A stretch of DNA of 64,000 nucleotides from Telmatactis stephensoni (lineage: Eukaryota; Cnidaria; Anthozoa; Actiniaria; Isophelliidae). A model generated the notes under the pieces. It was not told the origin of the DNA, did no database searches, and saw nothing but the letters and a program-made list of their open reading frames with translations. Within the stretch, counting starts at the first letter, position 1; each line of letters begins with the position of its first letter. Both the position numbers and the translations under genes were made by a program. This document shows positions 1 to 10,526 of the stretch, piece after piece. Location of the stretch: positions 186,001-250,000 of the forward strand of contig JALIZF010001638.1 of assembly GCA_029948255.1 (NCBI GenBank), given 5' to 3'.

Positions 1-182
1 AAAATATTGATATTACATTCCTCGTTTTTCTTTTAGATTGCAGTTCATAATTCAGAATTTTAATAGTCGTGTTCAAAAGAATTTACAATATATGGAGATG
101 TCTCAGTTGTGTATAAAAGCAGTTCGCCAAAATAGTGACGTTACATTCCTCGTTTTTCTTTTAGATTGCAGTTGATAATTCA
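1..182 (+). repeat. Direct duplication of the ABCC4 5' leader at the window edge
   Basis: Bases 1-53 nearly repeat bases 129-182: both contain ATTCCTCGTTTTTCTTTTAG followed by ATTGCAGTT and ATAATTC. The second copy leads directly into the ATG of ABCC4 copy 1; the first joins a segment (AATTTTAATAGTCGTG) that lies upstream of every other copy in the array. This is seen directly. It may be a leftover of unequal crossing-over, or the array may extend left of the window. The pyrimidine tract ending in TTTTAG could also be a 5'UTR splice acceptor. Confidence 0.7.
112..119 (+). promoter_or_regulatory. Candidate TATA box, ABCC4 copy 1
   Basis: TATAAAAG lies 82 bases upstream of the copy 1 ATG and is conserved at nearly the same distance before all four copies. 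Conservation could simply reflect recent duplication, so promoter function is inferred. Confidence 0.4.
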
Positions 183-1730
183 ACTTCACGGCCATGAGGA
201 ACAAAGAAGCAAGAAACCCAGCGGACGATGCAGGCTGTTTCTCCGCAATTTTTCTTTCATGGATGAATAGCCTTTTACGACTGGGAAGCAAACGTCCATT
301 GAACGAAGATGACTTGTTTCCACTAGCAGAAAACTGCAATACACAAGTCATTGTAGAAACGTTTGAAGAAAAGTGGAGAGAAGAGCTTCTAAGAGCTGAA
401 ATTCAAGGGAGACGCCCTCGATTATGGAGAGCCATGCTTCGATTTGTGTCATTATTCGAATATCTGTTGATCATCTCGTTAAGGCTTGGTGAAAGTGTTC
501 TAAGTTTCAGTACAGTTGTGTTTCTATGGTACTATTTAAAACTCTTAGAAGATGATGATGAAAATAGAAGTATTTGGTACTCCATCGGTGCTGTTGCTGG
601 TATTTCAATTAGTGGTATCGCCAAAGTCTTTATGCTGCATCACAGTCGCCTGAGATGTCTTATTGTTGGAATGCAACTCAAGGTAGCATGTATTGGAATG
701 ACTTACAAGAAGGTAAGTAGTTGACAAATTAGTCTTATGTCCCATTCACACCAACTAAACCAGTTTTAGAATTTTCCCGTTTGGTGATTACGCTCACCAG
801 CCATCTTGGGCCTCAGACAAATTTCAAACTACCTTGTTAAAATATATTCTAATTAAGAAGGTTTTTACCTTGTTTATATGTTGTGTATTGTTGTGCACAT
901 GGTGTAAGCAACTAACTTTTGAACCTTGTTTGATTTAACCGTCTTCAACATGTTTAACGGGTCATTAATTAGTAGTCATACTATTTTTCATCAGCGACGG
1001 TGCTGTGTCAGGATCCCTTGAAGAGATGACAAGGTTTCATATCAAACCTATATTGTACATTCTTTAATTTAAACTTTGTAAATTTAAGGGGATGATGTCA
1101 GTATCAAAATGTATATCTATTTTATATTTTAGGTGCTTTCTTCAAATCGCTGTAATCTTTCTGAAGTAGGGGCAGGGAAAGTCACCAATTTAGTCTCCAA
1201 CGACGCCATACGAATGGAAGAAATTGCCCTACAATTTTTGTTTTGCATCACCTCTCCTCTTGAGAATTTCATGGCTTTGGCTTTGATGTGGTTTCTTCTT
1301 GGATGGCAGTCACTATCTGGTATCTTGGCTGTAGTTGTTTTGCTCTTCATTCAGGTCTTGTTATCCAAACAATTTGCGACATTTCGAGCAAAACAAACAG
1401 TAGCAACGGACAAACGTTTATCTACCATGAATGACATCGTGAAAGGAATCCGGATGGTAAGATGTGCGGCTGGGAAGACAACTACAGTGAATTAATCCGA
1501 ACACTGAGAAGGTATCAAACTAGAGTAGATTTCATTGGCTGTGAAAGTATCACAGTATACATTCGTGGTCTTGCTCTCAGCCTAGGGTATATCGCGTCCC
1601 AAGGCATTGTAAATTCCGAGATGTGTCCTCCGCATATTGTAGGCATATTCATGAACTAAAATCTTCACCGTTTATACTAACGTAAATCAGCGATTATGTG
1701 GATTTCATTCATGGGTGACATGGTTGATTT

Positions 1731-1920
1731 ATGGTTGGCCGAGCGGTGACAGCGCTGGGCATTCATTGCTGTGTTCCGCGCTCGAGTCCCAGCTCGGGCG
1801 CTGGATCATATGTGAACTGAGTTTGTTTTGTTCTTTCCCATATCACAAGGGATTTTTCTCCGGGTTCTGCGGTTTTTCCTTCCTCAGCTGAAAATCAACA
1901 TGTGATTGATTGAATGAACA
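1731..1920 (+). repeat. tRNA-derived SINE in intron 2 of copy 1
   Basis: The head has an A-box-like TGGCCGAGCGGTGACAGCG and a B-box-like CTCGAGTCCC about 50 bases later, as in Leu/Ser-type tRNAs. A conserved tail follows (TTTTTCTCCGGGTTCTGCGG). No tRNA acceptor stem closes, so it is a SINE rather than a tRNA gene. The same insertion sits in intron 2 of all four copies, so it predates the duplications. Confidence 0.6.
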
Positions 1921-2312
1921 TTCATGTAAAATATTTAACTGTTGGGGTAGTGAGTGTGAGATCGAAGACGGCCTAATGGACGATCGAATAACCGAGAACA
2001 AAATTGACTCCGTCTATAATTAAAGAGATATTCAAATATCATAAAGTACTCTCCCAAAGTTGCATAGCACGATCAATTAGAAAATTTGTAACACCGTTTT
2101 TAAATGGCTTGATATTTCGAGCATCAGCCATTCATCGGAGTAGAAAGAGGAGACTGAGACTCGAAATATCAGTAATGTGAGTACTCTTTACGGTATTGCA
2201 GATTTTCATTTATCCCTCATTGCATCTTATACACCGATGCAGCCAAACTAGTTCACTCGATAGTTTTCGTCTATTATCCACTAAAAAATGGGACCATGAC
2301 GACGAGAACAAC

Positions 2313-2347
<35 letters not shown>
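2313..2347 (+). repeat. (GAT)n microsatellite, intron 2 of copy 1
   Basis: About twelve GAT units, continued by related GATAAT/GATGAG triplets to about 2370. Shorter, interrupted versions occur at the matching intron positions of copies 2-4. Confidence 0.9.
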
Positions 2348-4916
2348 GAATGATAATGGTGATAATAATGACTCTTACCGTTGATTTACACACCAATAGC
2401 CTGCTCCCTCGATCGTCACTCCTCCACATCTTCTTTATAACTCCACAAAGAAAGCATTAATTAATTACTTAAACAATTTTCTCCTTTTTTTTTCTAGGAA
2501 AGAGGTTAATTTGGTTCGTGTAAAGAGCATCATCATATCCTTCACCCAGGGTCTATATTTCACTCTAGTTTTGGTGGCAGTCCTTGTCTCTATTATAGCC
2601 ATGCTTTATGCAGGAATTCTCCTTACTTCTGTTAACCTCTTCACACTCTTTACAATACTAAGCACGGCTTCAGATTCCATCAATTTGCAAGTTTACGGTG
2701 CACGAGGTCTTTACGATGCTGCTGTTTCCATTAATCGAATGGAAAAGTTCTTATTGTCGGATGTTGTACCAGAAGCAGATCCGCAAAAGAAAGGTTCAAG
2801 AAGAAAACAAATTGGTAAATTCTATGCACTTTTTAACAACAAAGATAGGACGTCTCAAGATCAAAATATATTCATGAACTTTGGATACATTCCTCTCACT
2901 AATACAAGGGAGCATCTTCGCACCTCCGCCGAAATCCAAAAAGAATTCAAAGCCAACACTACTCAAGTAACTGGACCTGAGCCACATATTTTAGTTTCTC
3001 AAATGTCCTGTAGCTGGATTGATAACATCAACTGTTCCACACTCCACAACATTTCTTTTGAATTCAAGTCCAACAAGTTAATGATTATAACCGGACCTGT
3101 GGGAAGCGGTAAGACAACTCTTCTCATGGCAATACTGAAAGAGGTTTTTATTCAAGAAGGCAAAGTTTCCACTCAAGGCCAAATAGCTTTTGTTGGTCAA
3201 ATTCCTTGGGTTTTCACTGGAACCGTTCGTGAAAACATTCTCTTTGGTAAACCTTATAACAAAGAGCGTTATCAGAGAGTTGTAGAATGCTGCGATCTCT
3301 GGCAAGACATCAAGCGGTTTCCCAAAGGAGACTTGAGCATGCTTGGACAGCGCGGTGTGTTGTTAAGTGGTGGTCAGCGAACACGAGTTGCTTTGGCACG
3401 CGCAGTTTATTTAGACAGTGATATAATTCTTTTGGATGATCCTCTTAGTGCCGTAGATGGGAAAGTCGGTCAACATATCATGGACAAGTGTATTTGTGGA
3501 GAACTGTCAGGCAAGATTAGAATTCTTGTCACGCACCAATTACAACATCTTCACAGAGCTGATGAGATCTTAGTTATAAAAGACGGTTGCATCGTGAGTC
3601 GAGGGTCGTTTGCAGAAGTTATTGAAAGCCGGAGGGACTCTCTTGACAAAAGTATTTTTTCAGACTCCAAGCCAAATGCATCAGTCAAGAATGATTCTAA
3701 TATGGAGTCTCGAGTATTGTCATCCGTTGATGACTCGCATGAAGAATTTAGAGGAGCAGATTTGAAAGAGGAAGAAGAAAATAAAGCAAGTGGGACAGTA
3801 TCGATGAGGCTATACTGGGAGTACTTGAAGACTGGCTCATCGACAGCAACTGTGATCCTGTTTTTTATCTTCTGCCTAATTGTTCAAGGTAATACATTTG
3901 AACTTCACCTACTACCACCTCAATATTAATGCCATCACCCTAAAACTGTAAATATTGGTCGCGTCCATAAAGTGATTTTTATACTGAACCCTAACTACAA
4001 TGATCACCTCTCTATAAGGACCATGCGCCTCTCAACAGGGATCACCTCTCTACAATAACCACCTCCCTAAAGTAACCACCACACTAATATATTTAGATTG
4101 CTGACGATACTCAAAACTTCTTCTTTACATTTTTTGTGCCCAGGTCTCCTTATAGCGCCGAACTGGTGGCTGAAAATCATGTCGCACATGTCCTTTTGAG
4201 AGGCAGCAAAACACCTACTTCTGTCGGCATCTTCTCTGGATTAGTGGTTGGTGCTTTTGCCCTAGCGACCATAAGAATGATCCTTTTGTTCCTTCTTCTT
4301 CTGAGATCCTCCGAGAAACTCCATGATATGATAGCTCAGGCCGTTATAAAGTCTCTTGTCTTGTTCTTTGATACCAATCCCGTGGGAAGAATCATGAATC
4401 GCTTTTCCAAAGACATCGGCACCATGGACGACTTACTTCCTTATAAGTGTAGTATGATTATATCGGTGTTTTTTCAGCTTGTTGGAGTGTATGCGGTAAC
4501 TGGCGCAATCAACTACTGGTTCATTATCATTATGGCACCAACAGTGGTTGTCTTCCTGTGCTTATGTCGCTATTATCTCAAGACTGCCCGTGAGTTATCA
4601 AGAATTGAGGCCCTGCGCTGTAGTCCAGTTTACGACTACATCTCCGAGACAATGGAAGGATTGGAAATCATCCATTCATTTCACATGCAGGATTCAAGTT
4701 TGGCAAAGCTTTATAGGTAAGTACTTATCTACAAATCGATTTTGCTCGTCGCTCTTTGTTTTTCCCCGGCTCTTTGTCAACTGGATCAATTTGTAAAACA
4801 TGTCATAACATTTCTGTTAAATAGCTTAAAATAAACGACGTCAAGTAATTCGGGCGTGATAGTACGTGATAACATCATATCGTACCGTTAGCCAAACTAC
4901 CAACGAAAGGTCATGA

Positions 4917-5293
4917 TCAAATATTATATTATATTATATTATATTATATTATATTATATTATATTATATTATATTATATTATATTATATTATATTATATT
5001 ATATTATATTATATTATATTATATTATATTATATTATATTATATTATATTATATTATATTATATTATATTATATTATATTATATTATATTATATTATATT
5101 ATATTATATTATATTATATTATATTATATTATATTATATTATATTATATTATATTATATTATATTATATTATATTATATTATATTATATTATATTATATT
5201 ATATTATATTATATTATATTATATTATATTATATTATATTATATTATATTATATTATATTATATTATATTATATTATATTATATTATATTATA
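4917..5293 (+). repeat. (ATATT)n pentanucleotide expansion, intron 4 of copy 1
   Basis: An uninterrupted array of about 75 ATATT units. The matching site has about 5 units in copy 2, about 13 in copy 3 and essentially none in copy 4. The open frame through it (ILYYI repeats) is a product of the repeat, not a gene. Confidence 0.97.
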
Positions 5294-6885
5294 CGAATCT
5301 CAAAATGAATCACCACGCGTCTTTTTCTGTAATATTACAGAAGACGTTGCGTCATGTACCGGACTTTTGATTTTGATGTTTATGATATAATATGATTGAT
5401 ATTCCCAGCCTGCAAGACATGCACTCTAGAGCGTTCTACTTAATAGTGTCTTTAAGTAGATGGATATGTATCTACGTTGATTTTCTCGGAGCTCTGTTAA
5501 CAAGTATGGTTGGCATTGGAACATTGGTGTTTTCAATGGATTCAGGTACAGATATATGTGAAAATGCAAAGTAATGATGATGGTAGCCTAGTGGTTAGAT
5601 ATTTTCCATTGTTCATAATTCTTATGTGCATTGTTGATGCATTGTCATCAGGAGCTCATTTTCAACGCTGTTGTTGATTAATATTTTTATATTTTCTCTT
5701 TAAAATGAGTTTATGGAATCTTCTAAACAGCGAATCAAAGAATATAGAGCTGTTACGGGGGGGCAGAGCAGAGGATTCGACAGTAACTACAACAGTGTGT
5801 TTTCTTTTTTACAGCTGCTGCAGGGCTTGTGTTGTCGTACCTCATTTCATTAGTGAGGATGGCGTCCACCAGTATTCGTCATGCATCCGAAACTGAGACA
5901 AAAATGATCTCCGTAGAGCGCATCAAAGAGTACACCAAACTTCCTCCAGAACCTGGTTATGCCAGGAAACGTAAACCACCAAATACCTGGCCCAGCCAAG
6001 GAGCTGTTAGTCTACGTGGGGTGTTCATGTCGTACCAAGAAGCAGGACCTTTTGTGCTGGAAAATATAACTTTCGAAGGAAAACCACAAGAGAAGATTGG
6101 TATCGTAGGTCGTACTGGAGCAGGCAAATCGTCTCTGGTTGCTGCTTTGTTTCGTATGCCCGACCCACAAGGCGAGGTGTTGATTGACGGAGAAGACCTA
6201 GGGACTATAAACATCCAATCAGCACGCTGTTCTATGTCAGTGATCACTCAAGATCCTACTTTATTTGCTGGCAACTTGAGACGCAATTTAGACCCATTTG
6301 ATCGCTTCACTGAAGACGAAATTTGGACAGCACTGAAAGAGGTCCAAATGTTAGAACGCATCCACAAAGTTCCAGATGGTCTAGATCATCAGTTAGGGGA
6401 GGAAGGAACAGGGTTTAGTGTTGGAGAGAAACAACTACTATGCCTTGCTCGAGCGCTGCTCCAACGAAGTAAAATCCTTGTCCTGGATGAAGCAACAGCC
6501 AACGTGGACTTCAAAACTGATCAGCTTATTCAACAGGTCATCAGAGAAAAGTTTGTTCATTGCACCGTGCTGACCATAGCACACCGACTTAATACTATTC
6601 TGGACTACGACCGGGTATTGGTTCTTGACCGGGGTCACGTGGTACAGTACGACAGTCCAACAGTACTTGCAAAGGAAGCAGGTGGAACATTTGCAAAACT
6701 GTTGGAAAGTCAAGGACTTCATACACAATATTAGATAATCACGGGCATGAAACCAGATTGGTCGAGATTTCTAGGAAACATTAATGGGGCTTTTAATCTA
6801 AATTTGATGAAAGTCCCAATTTCTATTGGATGTTGATATCATCGCTATAGATATATTCTTGATTAAAATAATATAAACATATTAC

Positions 6886-6891
6886 AATAAA
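6886..6891 (+). terminator. Poly(A) signal, ABCC4 copy 1
   Basis: AATAAA about 150 bases after the stop codon, within a 3' flank shared by copies 1-3 (matching sites at 16095 and 25382). Confidence 0.55.
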
Positions 6892-6939
6892 GTTGTATGT
6901 AATATTAGTGAAAGAAAATTTCCCCTCACTATCCAAAGA

Positions 6940-7368
6940 AAACAAAATTTCAGTTACTGCTGGTTTAGGTATAGCCAGTCCCAAACGGCCTGTGATAAGC
7001 TGCAAGGCCTGCAGCAATGACCGGTACGCTACTCCTTCAATAGTTCTGCTAAGGGAACTCAAATGGACATCATTAAGCGAAATCAACATCAACATCAACA
7101 TCAAAAAGCTCTTGTGATGTGCAAACTCTCGAATGGCCTTGCCCTTCCATATATCATGCATGTTTTCGAAAGAAATCGGTTTAAACACTTACAATCTCCG
7201 GATCCGCTTGTCGAGATCAAACTTTCAGATTCCCAAGGTCAGAACAGATTTTTATGAAAATAGCGGTGCAAGGATCTGGAACTACTTTCCAAATACTTAA
7301 AAAACGGATTTACAAGCTTTTAAAAGGAAATTGGAAATTCACAAATTTAATACCGACAAGAAGTAGAT
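6940..7368 (+). mobile_element. Degenerate LINE reverse-transcriptase C-terminal remnant, spacer 1
   Basis: Shifting forward frames give pieces typical of the C-terminus of CR1/L2-like non-LTR retrotransposon polyproteins: RYATPSIVLLRELKWTSL, then ALVMCKLSNGLALPYI, then a RTDFYENSGARIWNYFP-like stretch and a FKRKL-like end before TAG near 7365. Frameshifts and a nonsense codon disrupt it. It starts just after the poly(A) signal and recurs in spacers 2 and 3 but not after copy 4. Family assignment is from remembered motif patterns. Confidence 0.6.
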
Positions 7369-7590
7369 CTCTTGATAGTTTATCATATAATATAATGCTT
7401 ATAATAGTTAATCATTAGATTTTTATTAGTTTAAATAATATCTATAATACGGCTTTTAGGCATTATGGGTATTGGGAAAGTAGAGAGCCGACGTTCATGT
7501 CCGAGCAGAGGATTGGGTATGAGTCTCTAAATTGCAATAATCAACACAAGACCCAAATAGCTAGAAAGAGCACATCGAGCTATATAAAAT

Positions 7591-7872
7591 CGTGAGGTTT
7601 GGTGTTAATCGGGTCAATAATGAACGACTTACAGACATTCAAAATTTGTAAGATGCACAAACAATGGTATAATATAGTGGGGATAGCTCATTTCTTACAT
7701 TTCTTTATAGTGCATCCGAGTCCCTAAACTTATCGAGCGAACATCGCATTGGCCGCGCTCTGTTTGCTGAGAACAAAGGGGACACAACCATGCATTTCTT
7801 TGTAAAATTCGGCCTATTTGAATGGCTAGTAAGTCGTTCAATATTGACCCGATTAACGTAACGCCAAACGCG
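7591..7872. mobile_element. MITE-like inverted-repeat element, spacer 1
   Basis: Arms of about 40 bases at 7591-7631 and 7830-7872, sharing TTAATCGGGTCAAT and GAACGACTTA in inverted order, enclose about 200 bases. An intact copy is in spacer 2. Spacer 3 keeps the start of the left arm but has lost the following segment. Confidence 0.6.
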
Positions 7873-8587
7873 AAATGTGATCAAACATGTGATACACGTG
7901 TTTTCGTAGAAGACTGGCTCAATGGCGGGGATCCCCACCTAGTCATTGTCAGACCAAAGTGATTCCCAAAAATAATTATCAGTGTACGACTGATAATTGT
8001 CTTGAATGTGTACAGGTAAAAACAACTGAGCTAGCTGTAGACGCATTTCATTTGGAGTCTGTTTTGACTCAAAAGGTACGTAGGAGGTCTATCTTTGCTA
8101 CAAGTTTAATTTGCTCATCATTAGCATAGGCGTTTCTCTTTTCAACAAAATAAACACCAAATCAGCTCTGATTATTGAAAAAGCATGGCAAAATTAGGTT
8201 TCCTTGGAAATTTGAGCTGGACACATGCAATGGTATTTGCGTGATGCGGTTTTAATACTCTAAATTTTACAGAGAATGTATGGGCTCATCAGTGCTTTGC
8301 CACCCATGCAGAAACTTGAAAGCAAATCGGAATCTGATATCTCGCATAATATTGCACGCAAAGAGCTAACAATTCGTAGATTTCTTATATATCAAAACTC
8401 TTAAAAGTTTTGCACTCATTTTGTAATTTTATCGATTTCTAACCGTATGGTAATGAAGTAGAATGGAAAGATTTACGGCAGTGATGATCCTCCTGCAAAA
8501 TAATATGTAAATAGGTGTTCGCGTGACAGCTAGCGTTTTGGCGTGAAACAACTACTAAACTATTTAGCGCATAATAGAGTGCTTACA

Positions 8588-8706
8588 ATATATCCGTGAA
8601 AACGTTAGCGAACTAAATTGTACTAAATAGCACGAAATCTTTTGTTTTCTATTGTTTAATTAGTGCAAATTAGTGAAAGTTTTTACAAAGTTTTTCACGG
8701 ATATAT
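8588..8706. repeat. Fold-back element with ATATATCCGTGAAAA arms, spacer 1
   Basis: ATATATCCGTGAAAA at 8588-8602 is repeated inverted at 8692-8706 (TTTTCACGGATATAT), about 120 bases in total. It recurs in spacers 2 and 3. A lone related end (ATATATCCGTGAAAAAG) occurs near 47494, so it belongs to a dispersed family. Confidence 0.6.
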
Positions 8707-9400
8707 GGCGTGCATTCTACTTTACGCACATGGTCATTTGCATGTTTCAAGTGGGTTAACGAAAACGCTTAATTGACTTGAGTTGACTGAAGCAAACAAG
8801 TTTTCCTTAACAAGGTAAAATGGCATTTTTCGTCGATACAATTTCACGTAGCTCACTTTTGAACCTTTTGCGCGCATATTAATAATGGTAATAGAATTGA
8901 GTGGAGTGCAATTTGTATAGGAAATCATTAAGCTTTCGTACGGTTCGTGCAAATTGTTACTCTCTGAAACCTCACTCGTTCAAATTTATCCTGAATAGCA
9001 CGAGAAAATCGTGCGATTTCGTTTTAACAAGGTGAACAAGACGCCGGCTATGAAGCGTAAACTGGTTGCCTGTGCTGCGTGACGTTGCATTACCCTCATG
9101 AGATTGATCGAGAACAAAGACGCCCATATAGCCGTTTACTTGGCAGTTAGTGTGGGGCTGTACAGTCAGCCGATTTCAGTATACAGAAGCTTAGAAATTC
9201 CGGTCATCCGAGTGGAAAGTGCCCTTAAAACCGTATTTCTTGCGGTGCCTTACGTGACGAGATGACTGTTATCTTGTCTGTCAGCTTCTAGTATGGCCTT
9301 TGGCCTTCTGTTATTCAAGCAATCTGAACGTGGCATGTGAATACAGTATATAATCATTGCTCTTTGTTTTGGAGACTTCTATTAAGCGCGCATTTCTTTG

Positions 9401-9544
9401 GTAAGGGCCCGTTCACATGAAGGAGTGTTGTCCCTGGTAGCAGGGATAACATCTTTGTTTTGTGTCGTCTCCAAGGGAAAAGAAAACAAAAGAGTTATTG
9501 CCGATACCAGGTACAACTGGCCTTCATGTCAACGGACCTTTAAG
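9401..9544. mobile_element. MITE-like element with imperfect 40-base arms, spacer 1
   Basis: The left arm (GGGCCCGTTCACATGAAGGA at 9405-9424, then TGTTGTCCCTGG) pairs with the right arm ending CCTTCATGTCAACGGACCTT (9521-9540). A second copy is in spacer 2; the equivalent part of spacer 3 is replaced by a retroelement. Confidence 0.6.
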
Positions 9545-9889
9545 TACAAAAATTGAACCATAGTCAGTGGTATACAGACAGAATAGGGATTCTGTGTGGA
9601 TCAGGGCGGGTATGCGGATCCACCGTTAGAGTTACGTCATTCACACAACAAGACAGTGATGAGGTGTAAGAAGAACCAATCAGAAGCGAGTAAATGACAA
9701 TAGAATGTTCTGTAGTCATGGCTATTTTTAGACGAGAGAAGTGAGGTATGAGGTACGGTACCCCTTATTGTTCGATCAGCAGACGGAGCTTTTTTAAAAC
9801 TCTCCGACTGGTAGAATCACTCCGCCACAATACCTAATATGTGTCTTCTCCAACCTTCGATATTACAGTAGCTGAAGCCTTGAAAAACT

Positions 9890-9903
9890 GGGGGGGGGGG
9901 GGG
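9890..9903 (+). repeat. Poly(G) run, spacer 1
   Basis: Fourteen consecutive G. The same site has 23 G in spacer 2 and only 3 in spacer 3. Confidence 0.9.
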
Positions 9904-10438
9904 CAAAATATCACTGTACATCACGTGATGCATAATTAACATTTATATTTTTAATATTATTTTACTTGCTCTGTTTATCTTTTGAATATTCTCAGAAAAA
10001 CTGGGGGCATGTGCCGATTTATCATAGTAGCAAATTCTTTAATTTTGAATTGAATTCTGTGACGCGCACAATTTTAAACGTATAACAATTATTCACTATT
10101 GTTATTGAAACAAAATCCCAGAGCACAAAATCGTATAAAATTCATCTCTAGTGTTTTTGTGTATTTAAGAAGTCCTTTTTCTACGTCATCTCATTTGCAT
10201 TTTCAGATTTCAAATGCTTAATCCTCAGAAAGGGGATGATTTTATCCAAAAATATTTAACCATAAGACTTTTCCATTCATGAACAAACAATAACCAAAAT
10301 TTCAATTTAGAGGTTAGGGGCACTTTAATTGAAGGAAAGTTGGATTACTTGGAGATCAAACGTAAGGGTATAAAATTGGAATTTTAATAGTCGTGTTCAA
10401 AAGAATTTACAATATATGGAGATGTCGACTCAGTTGCG

Positions 10439-10446
10439 TATAAAAG
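10439..10446 (+). promoter_or_regulatory. Candidate TATA box, ABCC4 copy 2
   Basis: TATAAAAG, 88 bases before the ATG, in sequence shared with the other copies. Confidence 0.4.
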
Positions 10447-10526
10447 CAGTTAACGTTCGCCAAAATAGTGACGTTACATTCCTCATTTTTCTTTTAGATT
10501 GCAGTTCATAATTCAACTTCACGGCC

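Larger units (their letters stand above)
194..6734 (+). pseudogene. ABCC4: ABCC4/MRP4-like transporter copy 1, frameshifted
   Basis: Six coding exons match the intact copies: 194-712, 1133-1511, 2498-3888, 4144-4716, 5409-5545 and 5815-6734. The family exports organic anions, cyclic nucleotides and conjugates across the plasma membrane. Exon 2 is one base short: ATGGTAAGATG replaces ATGGTTAAGATG near 1457, giving a stop at 1493-1495 after about 293 residues. Exon 4 has two extra bases (near 4193 and 4214); the first makes a TGA at 4197-4199. Exons 3, 5 and 6 remain open, with Walker A GPVGSGKT, signature LLSGGQR and Walker B IILLDDP in NBD1, and GRTGAGKS and [10 protein letters not shown] in NBD2. 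Exon 3 is nine bases longer than in the other copies, in frame. A conserved Pro before LFFDTNPVG is Leu here. The change near 1457 also creates a donor-like GGTAAGA, so altered splicing is possible but would drop a conserved stretch. Poly(A) signal AATAAA is at 6886. I call it a pseudogene, subject to assembly accuracy. Confidence 0.8.

Noticed and set aside
4913..5308. 131-codon ORF of ILYYI repeats
   Set aside because: Pure translation of the ATATT microsatellite inside an intron.
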